A stretch of 64,000 nucleotides of DNA from Spirosoma panaciterrae DSM 21099. Lineage in GTDB: Bacteria > Bacteroidota > Bacteroidia > Cytophagales > Spirosomataceae. Below are positions 1-7,485 of this stretch, one piece after another. Each line of letters begins with the position of its first letter. The first letter of the stretch is position 1. The translations under genes and the position numbers were made by a program. The stretch lies in assembly GCF_000374025.1 (NCBI RefSeq), contig NZ_KB893195.1, positions 1 to 64,000 of the forward strand. Direction: 5' to 3'. A model generated the notes under the pieces. That model was given only the letters and a program-made list of their open reading frames with translations, made no database searches and was not told where the DNA came from.

Positions 1-564
1 CGTTGGCAGCATATCGCCTGTTGGCTTGAGGAGCTCAAGTTTAGCGGCCGTCGGGGAGCTAGCTGTACTCAGGCCATTGATAAGCTGATTTTTCCCATCC
101 TGAAGACTGCTCATGTCGAGTATACCAGTGTTTAGTGCTCCATTGTCGGGAGTCGGATTAACCGATTGCAGCTTGTTGAGTCGATCGGTAGACAACCCCT
201 CTCTTCCCGGAACGATGTTGACCAGGCTGGAGAGGTTACTGAGTAGACCCGCTCGTGCCATCTCAGGAGCCAGGTCATCTTCGATCGTATTGAGGGCGTC
301 GGTGGCCCCTTGTAGTCGGGCTTCGGCCGCATCGCGTCGGTTCATACCTGCCACAATGCCCTGACCCAGGGCCTGGCCAGCGGCTGAACCCAGCGGGCCA
401 CCCAGGGCCGTGCCCGCAATCGTGGTTAGTACCGGAACGGCCGTTTTGATGGTATCACCAAAGAAGGTGCTCTCGCCATTGCGTTTTCGAAACCAGGTCG
501 GTTTCTGAAACTGCGGCAGGTCGGCTACCTGCGTGAGGGGTTGTAAATAATCGTAAACAGCCAT
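1..564 (-). CDS. Gly/Ala-rich element protein, C-terminus off the left edge
   Basis: An uninterrupted minus-strand frame opens with ATG at 564 (MAVYDYLQPL) and is still open at base 1, giving at least 188 residues. Residues about 38-70 form a Gly/Ala-rich hydrophobic stretch (GTALGGPLGSAAGQALGQG) of glycine-zipper type, followed by a charged, partly helical region. Such segments are common in phage pilot, ejection and other membrane-interacting virion proteins, but I recognise no specific family. It lies downstream of the small coiled-coil gene, with about 110 bases between, and has the same orientation as the replication genes. Function is not assigned; a virion or membrane role is inference. 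The frame is certain, the role is not. Confidence 0.6.
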   Translation of the reverse strand, partial: MAVYDYLQPLTQVADLPQFQKPTWFRKRNGESTFFGDTIKTAVPVLTTIAGTALGGPLGSAAGQALGQGIVAGMNRRDAAEARLQGATDALNTIEDDLAPEMARAGLLSNLSSLVNIVPGREGLSTDRLNKLQSVNPTPDNGALNTGILDMSSLQDGKNQLINGLSTASSPTAAKLELLKPTGDMLPT

Positions 565-673
565 AAGTAAACCTCGTCTAATTAAATGAAGTAAGTTATT
601 GGCTTCTTGGTGAAGCCAGAAATGATTATTTACCGGATATGACCATACTGATCTTTTATTCTGGCTTTAATCA

Positions 674-907
674 TTAGTTCAGCCGAGGAGCGAGAGGCAG
701 CAGATCATAGTGCTCCAGACACCCCTGCATAATGGCAATCAGCCGCATATTTTGATTAACCACTTGCTTATTCAGATCGGACAGTTGTTTATTCAAATCA
801 GCCGTCTCACTGGCTGTACGCCGGATACTCTGATACTCCTCCTCCGTCTGATGTTGTAGCCTTTGCCAGTGCCTCAATTCTTGTTGTAATTGCTCAAGTT
901 CTGTCAT
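674..907 (-). CDS. Small coiled-coil protein
   Basis: This is a 77-residue protein. Residues about 2-55 show a heptad-like pattern rich in Gln, Glu and Leu (LEQLQQELRHWQ and later LNKQLSDLNKQV), predicting a coiled coil. The start overlaps the 3' end of the primase-like gene by 14 bases, which suggests translational coupling in one element operon. There is no signal peptide, membrane segment or recognisable domain. It could be an oligomerisation adaptor or accessory replication protein, but that is a guess from position only. Confidence 0.55.
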   Translation of the reverse strand: MTELEQLQQELRHWQRLQHQTEEEYQSIRRTASETADLNKQLSDLNKQVVNQNMRLIAIMQGCLEHYDLLPLAPRLN

Positions 908-2087
908 AATTTAAATATTTTTCAAGGGTGGTGATTTGCAAACTGGGTATAGCATTCGGTTCGATTGGCTTATCCCAATCCGGTGGATAGCCCTGCCAGT
1001 CAGCTAACAGGCAGTCAGCAAAGTCAATCCCTTCCTGACGGCCCAGGTCAGTAACTCTCTCTTCTAAAAAATTGGAAACATCGATCTGAAAAGCCGGATG
1101 ATCTACTTCAGCCTTACGGAGCTGTTCGGCTTTCCGACTCCAGTTCAGATAGGCTTTTCCATAATTGGAGTCTTTTCCTAGCAGAGCAGCGTCGGGGAAG
1201 GCAGTAATGGATCGGCCTACCAGCGGTGCTAACCGTTCGGCATTGAGGTAAGACAGAGCCCCTACCGCCAGCCAAACAAACTGGTCAAAATAGAGACTAC
1301 ATATCACGGCTGTTTTAGGAGCCTCCACTAGCGCAACGGGTTTACCCTTTGGTACTGTCACTAATTGAGGAAGACCAAAAAGACAGGGCGAGAACTCTTT
1401 CTGCTCAATGTATGCCGTTAACCAGGCAGGGTAGGGTTGATTTTTCTGGGCTAACCGATAGGCTAAGGAGGTATGTACCCAATCGGTCTTACTACACTTT
1501 TTCCCTGCGGCATTAACATATTTAACCGTATGCCAGTTATCGTCAAATAACTTTATCTGCCCCCCTCGTTTACGGTTCTTCTCATCGATATACCAAAAAA
1601 CACAAGCCCCAGGCCAACGACTAGACGTACCAATCTGAAACTGAGCCAAGGCTTGATTTGCGGCTTGGGCACCAAAATGTCGACTTAACAGTCTGGCAAA
1701 CTGATTACGTTCATAATGGCCTATGGACTGCTGAAATACATCCTCTGGAATGGAGTAAACTGGCTTTTCGGGCTGACTAACGGGTGGGTTCTGGCTGACG
1801 GACTGAAGATACATTGAGTGATAAGCAGGCTGCCTTTGCGTTTCTTCTTTCCAACATTGATACACTTCGTCAGCATAACTTAGGCCAGATGGGCTTTTTG
1901 CATAAGGACTCAAGTGATAGCCACAATTCACTTCCCGATCGCAACGTCCATATGGTTCAGGCAGTGGCTCATCACTTCGCGTATCGATGTAACGACTCAA
2001 GGTTCGACGATACTTAGGACTACAATTGGGACAATCGCCTTTAATGGCTTTCTGAGGGAGTCGATATCGTAAGGAAGGGCTCGTCAT
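894..2087 (-). CDS. DUF6371 primase-like protein (zinc ribbon plus TOPRIM-like)
   Basis: This 397-residue protein matches the Bacteroidota DUF6371 type. The N-terminus has a zinc-ribbon-like Cys set (CPNC near residue 20, then CDREVNCGYH near 50), as in DnaG-type primases that touch template DNA. The middle (about 250-310) resembles a TOPRIM fold: VALVEAPKTAV supplies the acidic residue and FPDAALLG a later acidic one. It is the likely priming enzyme of the element. It lies downstream of the AAA ATPase gene, with the TCCTAA repeat array in the 165-base gap, and overlaps the coiled-coil gene. The family call rests on motif recall, and the primase activity is inferred. Confidence 0.7.
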   Translation of the reverse strand: MTSPSLRYRLPQKAIKGDCPNCSPKYRRTLSRYIDTRSDEPLPEPYGRCDREVNCGYHLSPYAKSPSGLSYADEVYQCWKEETQRQPAYHSMYLQSVSQNPPVSQPEKPVYSIPEDVFQQSIGHYERNQFARLLSRHFGAQAANQALAQFQIGTSSRWPGACVFWYIDEKNRKRGGQIKLFDDNWHTVKYVNAAGKKCSKTDWVHTSLAYRLAQKNQPYPAWLTAYIEQKEFSPCLFGLPQLVTVPKGKPVALVEAPKTAVICSLYFDQFVWLAVGALSYLNAERLAPLVGRSITAFPDAALLGKDSNYGKAYLNWSRKAEQLRKAEVDHPAFQIDVSNFLEERVTDLGRQEGIDFADCLLADWQGYPPDWDKPIEPNAIPSLQITTLEKYLNYDRT

Positions 2088-2103
2088 ACTATCTGTTCAT
2101 CAA

Positions 2104-2260
2104 TCGTCCTAACTGTCCTAACTGATTGTCCTAAGCGTCCTAAAAATCAATCGTCCTAACCGTCCTAACCAACCATCCTAAGCGTCCTAAAAATCAACTG
2201 TCCTAACTGTCCTAATACCCCCCCTATATAGGGGGGTATTCAGGACAGTTAATTAGGACG
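2104..2260. repeat. Iteron-like TCCTAA repeat array, candidate origin
   Basis: About ten copies of CCTAA, mostly as GTCCTAA, lie on the plus strand between 2104 and 2213. A longer unit beginning CCTAAGCGTCCTAAAAATC occurs at 2130 and again at 2177, 47 bases apart. After the palindrome at 2214-2240, inverted copies (AGGACAG, TTAGGACG) continue to 2260 and run into the 3' end of the ATPase gene. Short direct repeats next to an ATPase/helicase gene and a primase gene are typical of iteron origins bound by an initiator. The spacing is irregular, and a role in regulating the primase is also possible. Confidence 0.6.
2214..2240. repeat. C6/G6 palindrome within the repeat array
   Basis: The arms AATACCCCCC (2214-2223) and GGGGGGTATT (2231-2240) pair perfectly around CTATATA. 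It could be an intrinsic hairpin at the end of the ATPase transcript, since it lies just past that stop codon on the minus strand. It could equally be the extrusion site of an origin. No T-run follows on either strand, which argues against an ordinary terminator. Confidence 0.6.
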
Positions 2261-3872
2261 ATTGAATCGTAATTTTTTCTGGGTTAAGTTGGTAAACTTC
2301 ATACCGCTCTTTAGTCGGCTTAAACTTCGTTAGATAGCCATCAACTTGTAATCGATGAATCAACTGCTCGACTTTTGTCTTTCCTAGGGGCGAACCGACA
2401 TACTCGGATGCCTCCATTAAATTGGTTCGTAACTCAGAAAAACGTAATGACTTATTTTCGGCAAATGCTCGGCGAACAAGGCTTTCCACCACTTCGGGCG
2501 ATATACTACTTTTCTCTGCACCAGCTCCTCTAGTTGACTTCCCTTGATTAACGTCTACTAAATAAGGCAGTCCGTCTTCATCGATGGAAAAGGCAAAAGG
2601 CTCAAACTCTTTATCCCGGCAATATTCAGCCGTTACAATGGATGACTCTTTATCGGCTGGATCACGACTTACTGACACTACAGTTTCAGCTTTATTGACT
2701 AGCTCACTGCCTAGATGTCCCCGGGCGTTATTGCTCGATTTGTTTTCGTGAATAATGGTAATTAGATGTGCACCGGTCTCTTCGGTCCATCGAAGTAAAT
2801 CAGTAGCCCGATCGGTGGCTTCCCTACCATCATTGATATCAAACGTTAGATCTCTAATTCCATCAATGATAATCGCTCCCAGATTGGTGGTATCATAAAT
2901 CGCCACCTGGATTGCATTTAGCCGTTGACTGGGAGGATACTTTTTTAAGTGGAAAATCCGAAGGGTAGGTAACGTCTGCTGGCCAGCCAGTGTGGCAATC
3001 CGTCGAAGAATTCGCTTTACATGTCCAGGATGCTGCTCAGTGTCAAAATATAGAAGGGATCGCTGATTAGGAGGTAAACGTCCACGAATCTTCTGCATAA
3101 CCGTATCGTTGGAGATTAAAGCAGCGACCAAGGCACTAACCAGGAAAGTCTTACGGCTTTTTGCTTTACCAACAATGAGCGAGAAGTTACCTAAGGAAGC
3201 GAAGGTAGTTTCCTGCTCCCCAGTAACAATCTCCAGGCAAGGCAAAGGCTCCTCAATTACATCATCCAGTTTGATTTCGGCCTTGCTTAGTAACTCTCGG
3301 TAAAAGGTATAATACTCAGCATTGCCCAATGGGGCTGACCGTTCTTCCGCGCTCAATGGCACTGATGCTTGCTGATCAGATATGTTAGGCGTACTATTCG
3401 ATACAGGACTCGACAATTCCCGATCTTTTGTCAGCGAAGGGGAAGTGTCATCCAGTATTGTAGTTGCATAGTTGTTGAACTGCTCAACAAACGAACTTCC
3501 CAAATCGACTGAGCTTGGTAAACCAATAAGCTTACTCAGCCCTCCTGGGCTTTCTTTCTTCCGAAATGACTTTTGGTGTTCAGGCAGAATCCAGTAGTCA
3601 AAAAAATCATTACAAAAACCTTCCTGGTAGCCTGCTCGGCCCAATTCATTCCGGAGCTCATCGACGACAAAACTGGCGATGAGCGGTCGTTTCCGCTTGA
3701 GGTGATAATCAATCACTTGGGATTTGACAACAGTCGGTAAGGTCTCAATTTTATGCACCGATAGTCGCTTTGTATCAGGGTCATTAAGCTGCTGTCGAAG
3801 TTCATTCCACTGGGTGTCATCCATCAAGAGTTGCCGATCATCAAGTACTGACATCGTTTGATTAACTTGCAT
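2253..3872 (-). CDS. RepA-like AAA ATPase (replicative helicase type)
   Basis: The protein is 539 residues from the ATG at 3872. The longer frame begins at 4004, overlaps the nuclease gene by 80 bases and adds no recognisable sequence, so I prefer 3872 (or 3854). Walker A is GKAKSRKT near residue 235. A Walker B-like strand is LGAIIIDGIRDL, followed by LITIIHENKSSNNARGHLGS, as in the RecA-fold AAA_25/RepA group of plasmid and phage helicases. The last 80 residues look like a winged helix (KTKVEQLIHRLQVDGYL), which may bind the adjacent repeats. The likely role is unwinding or initiation at the element origin, paired with the primase-like protein downstream. Confidence 0.75.
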   Translation of the reverse strand: MQVNQTMSVLDDRQLLMDDTQWNELRQQLNDPDTKRLSVHKIETLPTVVKSQVIDYHLKRKRPLIASFVVDELRNELGRAGYQEGFCNDFFDYWILPEHQKSFRKKESPGGLSKLIGLPSSVDLGSSFVEQFNNYATTILDDTSPSLTKDRELSSPVSNSTPNISDQQASVPLSAEERSAPLGNAEYYTFYRELLSKAEIKLDDVIEEPLPCLEIVTGEQETTFASLGNFSLIVGKAKSRKTFLVSALVAALISNDTVMQKIRGRLPPNQRSLLYFDTEQHPGHVKRILRRIATLAGQQTLPTLRIFHLKKYPPSQRLNAIQVAIYDTTNLGAIIIDGIRDLTFDINDGREATDRATDLLRWTEETGAHLITIIHENKSSNNARGHLGSELVNKAETVVSVSRDPADKESSIVTAEYCRDKEFEPFAFSIDEDGLPYLVDVNQGKSTRGAGAEKSSISPEVVESLVRRAFAENKSLRFSELRTNLMEASEYVGSPLGKTKVEQLIHRLQVDGYLTKFKPTKERYEVYQLNPEKITIQSS

Positions 3873-3924
3873 GGCAGTTACAATTTTACAGGCTGTCGCC
3901 AAGCTGGCCGATGGCCTGCTTTGA

Positions 3925-4356
3925 TTAGAGAAAAGGTGGCCGGGTAAATTCTTCGTACCAGCGGTAGAATCCTTCAAATGACCGGACTTCAAGAAAAAAG
4001 CCAAGAGATGCTTCTATCTGGCGAGCGATAGCTTTTTGCGCTTCACTTAGTTTATCGGAACCAGATTTGATTTCAAGACCAACAAAACGTCCACGAATAC
4101 AGCATAAAACGTCTGGGGTGCCCCGTGTAGATCCAGAAGGTCGATACTTACCTAAATTCTCATCGTAAATTCCGCCAGTGTTGATTCTAGCACAGAAGTG
4201 ACCATTAAGCTGTAGCCAGGCCATGACACAAGTTGTCAGGCCATTGGCAGTTCTATCGGTGTATTTACTTCTGGGAATGCGACTCGCTGGAATATTGGGA
4301 TATTTAGCAATTTTTGCTTCGTCGGCTATTCGACAAAGGTGCTGAAGGGCGTTCAT
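3925..4356 (-). CDS. VRR-NUC domain nuclease
   Basis: This 143-residue protein is essentially one VRR-NUC (PD-(D/E)xK) domain. GTPDVLCCIRGRFVGLEIK gives the Asp, Glu and Lys of the catalytic core at residues about 79-97, and DKLSEAQKAIARQIE follows as in the family. Stand-alone VRR-NUC proteins are frequent in phages and are proposed to cut branched DNA. Its start overlaps the stop of the excisionase-like gene as ATGA (4353-4356), so the two are probably co-translated. It precedes the ATPase gene by about 50 bases and fits a replication and repair module. The domain is clear; the substrate is not shown. Confidence 0.8.
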   Translation of the reverse strand: MNALQHLCRIADEAKIAKYPNIPASRIPRSKYTDRTANGLTTCVMAWLQLNGHFCARINTGGIYDENLGKYRPSGSTRGTPDVLCCIRGRFVGLEIKSGSDKLSEAQKAIARQIEASLGFFLEVRSFEGFYRWYEEFTRPPFL

Positions 4357-4733
4357 TGGGCTTTACGCCCTCCTAAACGTTGCTTTGATTGTTTGCGGCG
4401 ATCAAGACGAACTGCGACTTGGATACGCGATTCTTCATCTAGTTCTTGGGCTGTTGATTGACGTCCTTGCTTAATCCAAGCGACTAATTCAGACTTGATG
4501 AAGTAGATCCTTCCTCCTCCACTAGGTTTGCAAAAGGGTATCTTTCGCTCAAAAATATATCCGTAAATAGTAGCGTTGGTTACATTAAGCAATTCAGCAG
4601 CCTGACCAACTGTCAGTAGTTCATCAGTAGGTATCGAGGAAGTAATAGGCTGATTTAGTCTATCCAGAAGCGTTTGCACCAGACGGTGCGTTTCGGATAC
4701 CTGACTTTGGAGTTTTTCAAAATCGATTGTCAT
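4353..4733 (-). CDS. Excisionase-family HTH protein
   Basis: This is a 126-residue protein. Residues about 37-90 form a MerR-like winged helix of the excisionase (HTH_17) type: LTVGQAAELLNVTNATIYGY, then a wing with GGGRIYFIKSELVAWI. The first 35 residues look like a short coil, and the tail is basic (RRKQSKQRLGGRKAQ). Proteins of this kind act as recombination directionality factors or as repressors of the integrase operon. It sits two genes downstream of the integrase and overlaps the nuclease gene by four bases. Which of the two roles it plays cannot be told from sequence. Confidence 0.75.
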   Translation of the reverse strand: MTIDFEKLQSQVSETHRLVQTLLDRLNQPITSSIPTDELLTVGQAAELLNVTNATIYGYIFERKIPFCKPSGGGRIYFIKSELVAWIKQGRQSTAQELDEESRIQVAVRLDRRKQSKQRLGGRKAQ

Positions 4734-4822
4734 ACATCGGCTGGGTTATCGAAGCCGATGGCAAAAAAATAGGCGAAACATACCGCAACTCAATACCTAA
4801 GGTACACTTTGAGGTACGTTTT

Positions 4823-5725
4823 TTAAGGATTATATAGTATACGATGTGATTTCGCTGGCTTTTTATCTTTCGATAAAGCATCATATATAGTGGAAGGCTT
4901 TAATTTATTTATTGACATTCCGTCATATGCTCGAATCCAATAGACCAGCCAGTCTCTAATTTTGGTTTTTTCCTCAGTTATATAATCAGCCTCTTTTGCT
5001 TGTCGAAAGACATAAGCTATACTCCCTTGCATATGTTTAATTATTATAGGCCTGGAAGCCTGTTCACCCTTAAGTAATTTCAAAAAATCCTTACGTTGGC
5101 TTTCGTCTTCTATAAAATTTTCAAATGCCTTGCAAAGATCATCGCAGGCTTCAGTGGTAATTCGCAATCTTGGGACATCATAGTTATTTAGAGAATTATC
5201 AAGCTGCTCATCCTCTTCGATATCTGAGCCTAAAGTAGTTTTGATCCAATTATCAATATGTTGACGCGTATGGACAAGTGCATCCATATAGGACTGGTTC
5301 TGCCGAAATAGCTTTTCTTGGAATTTTAGTTTGAGAAAGTTTTTCTGATAATATTCACGAGCCTCTTCCAGTTGGTTGCTATCTATCTTAGCTAGTACTT
5401 CTTCCTGCAAAATAGCTTCTTGCTTTTCGTTGGCTCGCTGCTTTTCCCACAATGCTTTACAATACGTATCTCCTATTTGCATATAATCAGCATCAAACTG
5501 ATTCTGCACCTGCTTGTAATAAATAATCTTTTCCCGCCATTCTGAATCAGGCAACGTCTTATATTGCCTGTCGATAAGTAATCTTACCTCGCTAGCCATT
5601 AGGTGATAATTCTGAGGCAAACTCTCTAATACACTCCAATCAGCGCGACCATTAAACACTAGTCGTAATGTCTTGATATAAGCCCGCATTAGCTTTAAAT
5701 AAGCATCAAAATCGCTGTTCTGCAT
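4823..5725 (-). CDS. Hypothetical element protein, helical
   Basis: This 300-residue protein has no family I recognise. It is rich in Lys, Glu, Gln and Tyr, predicted largely helical, with a coiled-coil-like middle (about 90-150, EKQRANEKQEAILQEEVLAK). There is no signal peptide or membrane span. Its start lies two bases after the integrase stop, so the two genes are very likely one transcript. The coding sequence is visibly more AT-rich than the chromosomal genes to the right. Similar proteins of unknown role often follow integrases in Bacteroidota elements. No function is proposed. Confidence 0.6.
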   Translation of the reverse strand: MQNSDFDAYLKLMRAYIKTLRLVFNGRADWSVLESLPQNYHLMASEVRLLIDRQYKTLPDSEWREKIIYYKQVQNQFDADYMQIGDTYCKALWEKQRANEKQEAILQEEVLAKIDSNQLEEAREYYQKNFLKLKFQEKLFRQNQSYMDALVHTRQHIDNWIKTTLGSDIEEDEQLDNSLNNYDVPRLRITTEACDDLCKAFENFIEDESQRKDFLKLLKGEQASRPIIIKHMQGSIAYVFRQAKEADYITEEKTKIRDWLVYWIRAYDGMSINKLKPSTIYDALSKDKKPAKSHRILYNP

Positions 5726-5727
5726 AG

Positions 5728-6966
5728 CTAATTGGACTTTTTGAAACCAGTTAACACGCTGGCATATTGCCGCTTGACATCGTCCTCAAAGCTGTCTAGA
5801 TAGTTCTTGGTAGTAGCTACACTCTGATGGCCTAAGCTTTCACTAATAAATTCGGTTGGAGCACCTGAACGCTTCAGAATAGTCGCAAAAGAATGGCGAG
5901 CCGTGTAAGTCGTTACATCCTTCTCCACACCGACTGCTTTGGCAATCTGTCGAACATAGATGTTCGTCATCTTAACGAATTGTCGGATTTTGCCGATTTC
6001 TTGCTGAGGAGTCAGTCCTGGTGATAAAATTGAAAAGATATATTGATTTGGCTTGATAGGCCGCTGCCCCCATCGATCAATAATAGCTCGTACCTCATCC
6101 GTTAAGGGAATACTGATCGGCAAGGCATCCCGCTTAGTACGTTGGGTCTTAGCTCGTACAAACCTGATATAGTTGCCGTCAATTTGGGAATAGGTTAACC
6201 GACCAATATCCTTCGGGTTCATACCATTGCAGAGGTATGAAAATAGCCATAGGTCCCGATACCGCTCCTCGCTACTCCCCTCTTCTGCTGGATAAGTATA
6301 AATCTTTTCGATGTCCGAAAGCGTCAGTGCTTTCTTGACATTTCGACCCGCAGGGATCTGGTAGCGTCGCTTTGAGAAGGGATATGCCTCCCGGTCTATG
6401 ATGCCATCCTCTATTGCCCTATTATAAATCGTTCTGAGGCTACGCAGATAAATCCCCACGGTCGTTAGTGCTCTCCCCTTCCCTGTCATCCACTGCTCAA
6501 AGCCTTTCAGCCAAGCAGGTGTTATCGCCGAAAATGGTAAAGGCTTCTTACTGTTATGGTAGGCTTTTACCGCCGTTAGCCCATCTTTATAGCTGTTAGC
6601 CGTTCCTGCCCTCCCCTCTTCCAGCAAGGCTTCTAAGTACTGTTCAAATACTAGTACGACGTTATCGGGTTGATCATTGGCACTCGTTGAATAGCGTTTC
6701 TCAAACTCCTCAAAACTAAAGACCGGCAAGGCCGAAATGACTCGTTCAGCACGGCGGCTAATAGCGCCAAGCATTGCCTTGGTATCCTTTATAAAATCCT
6801 CACGAGGTTTCAATGAGCTTACCTTCTTCCACTGCTCCAAGGTCAGGTTAATCTCTGTCGGGTAATACCGCTGTTGGCGCTGATAGGTAATGCGTAGCTT
6901 GACGGGATAGGTACCGTCCTGCTTTTGTCGCCTAGTATCGAAATAGAAGTTTGCCGTTGCGCTCAT
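5728..6966 (-). CDS. Tyrosine recombinase (site-specific integrase)
   Basis: This 412-residue phage-type integrase has the Bacteroidota layout: an N-terminal arm-binding domain (RKQDGTYPVKLRITYQRQQR), a SAM-like core-binding domain (about 95-200) and a C-terminal catalytic domain. Visible catalytic elements are TARHSFATIL (Arg), LGHQSVATTKNYLDSF (His and the Tyr nucleophile), and the first box NGMNPKDIGRL, where the usual Arg is not at its standard place, as in many relatives. The gene reads away from the attachment site at 7157-7210, with its start about 190 bases from it. It should catalyse integration and excision of the element to the left. Confidence 0.92.
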   Translation of the reverse strand: MSATANFYFDTRRQKQDGTYPVKLRITYQRQQRYYPTEINLTLEQWKKVSSLKPREDFIKDTKAMLGAISRRAERVISALPVFSFEEFEKRYSTSANDQPDNVVLVFEQYLEALLEEGRAGTANSYKDGLTAVKAYHNSKKPLPFSAITPAWLKGFEQWMTGKGRALTTVGIYLRSLRTIYNRAIEDGIIDREAYPFSKRRYQIPAGRNVKKALTLSDIEKIYTYPAEEGSSEERYRDLWLFSYLCNGMNPKDIGRLTYSQIDGNYIRFVRAKTQRTKRDALPISIPLTDEVRAIIDRWGQRPIKPNQYIFSILSPGLTPQQEIGKIRQFVKMTNIYVRQIAKAVGVEKDVTTYTARHSFATILKRSGAPTEFISESLGHQSVATTKNYLDSFEDDVKRQYASVLTGFKKSN

Positions 6967-6983
6967 GCTGCTGAATGCCAGTA

Positions 6984-7043
6984 GTCAGGCATGCCTTTCT
7001 CAGTGTCAGGCATGCGACTCATTTGCATACAAATTTGCATACA
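6984..7043. repeat. Paired direct repeats upstream of the integrase
   Basis: GTCAGGCATGC occurs at 6984-6994 and 7005-7015, and ATTTGCATACA at 7021-7031 and 7033-7043. They lie 18-77 bases upstream of the integrase start and between that gene and the attachment site. This is where integrase arm-type sites, excisionase sites or an integrase operator would be expected. Assignment among these is inference. Confidence 0.6.
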
Positions 7044-7156
7044 CACTTCCGTAATTACCAGTAATAGGACGAAAACATTTTACAAAAATAAGCCTATAAT
7101 CATCGTATAGGGCTATTTTATTTTGACCTGTTTTGTCCCCTTTTCCTATGAAAACC

Positions 7157-7210
7157 GATTTGTAATCAGGATGCGCAAGCGCGTCGGGGGTTCGAATCCC
7201 TCCACTGGCT
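7157..7210 (+). other. Attachment site: displaced 3' fragment of a tRNA gene
   Basis: The stretch contains a T-arm (GGGGG 7186-7190, loop TTCGAAT, CCCTC 7198-7202), an acceptor 3' strand CACTGGC (7203-7209) and a discriminator T at 7210. Upstream, TTTGTAATCAGG resembles an anticodon loop and 3' stem. No matching 5' acceptor strand or D-arm precedes it, so the tRNA is cut near the anticodon stem. With the integrase adjacent, this is best read as the original tRNA 3' end pushed off by integration; the rebuilt tRNA should lie at the far left end of the element, outside the window. The loop TTTGTAA would read as tRNA-Thr(UGU), but a 15-base variable region is odd for that species. Confidence 0.6.
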
Positions 7211-7231
7211 CTGTCAAAATCAGATAGTTAC

Positions 7232-7273
7232 AAACAAAAAACCGCCTTCAGCAATGTTGGCGGTTTTTTGTTT
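7232..7273. terminator. Bidirectional rho-independent terminator
   Basis: Perfect 15-base arms AAACAAAAAACCGCC (7232-7246) and GGCGGTTTTTTGTTT (7259-7273) surround a 12-base loop, giving a GC stem with A-runs and T-runs on both sides. On the plus strand it would end transcription of the tRNA whose 3' end lies 22 bases upstream. On the minus strand it would stop reading from the Sus locus into the element. Confidence 0.85.
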
Positions 7274-7485
7274 GCATTCGTATTTGCCTGAACGATGTAG
7301 TATCAATCTCACAGGTATAAAATCCGTTTTATTGATCACGTCGAAAGTATTTATGGCGGGCTTAACTTTTAGCCTTTGTAAGTTTCTGAATTTGGAGAGA
7401 ACCTTCGAAATTTCGGAAGCCATGTACGAACTAGCTTCATTTCCAGTCTCATCAACAGACCCGCCAGATACCCCCAAATATACTT

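Larger units (their letters stand above)
6967..7485. other. Gene-free junction between element and chromosome
   Basis: This 519-base stretch holds two pairs of direct repeats (6984-7043), a small imperfect hairpin at 7091-7114 (AGCCTATA against TATAGGGCT), the tRNA-derived attachment site and a strong bidirectional terminator. Short frames here (7220-7477 minus, 7254-7601 plus) have no protein-like features and cross the terminator, so I do not call them. Chromosomal coding resumes with the stop of the pyruvyl transferase-like gene at 7486. Confidence 0.6.

Noticed and set aside
2104..2213. Possible CRISPR array
   Set aside because: Repeats are only about 7 bases, spacers are short and irregular, and no cas gene is near.
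3873..4004. N-terminal extension of the AAA ATPase
   Set aside because: It overlaps the VRR-NUC gene by 80 bases and adds no family-like sequence; the ATG at 3872 is preferred.
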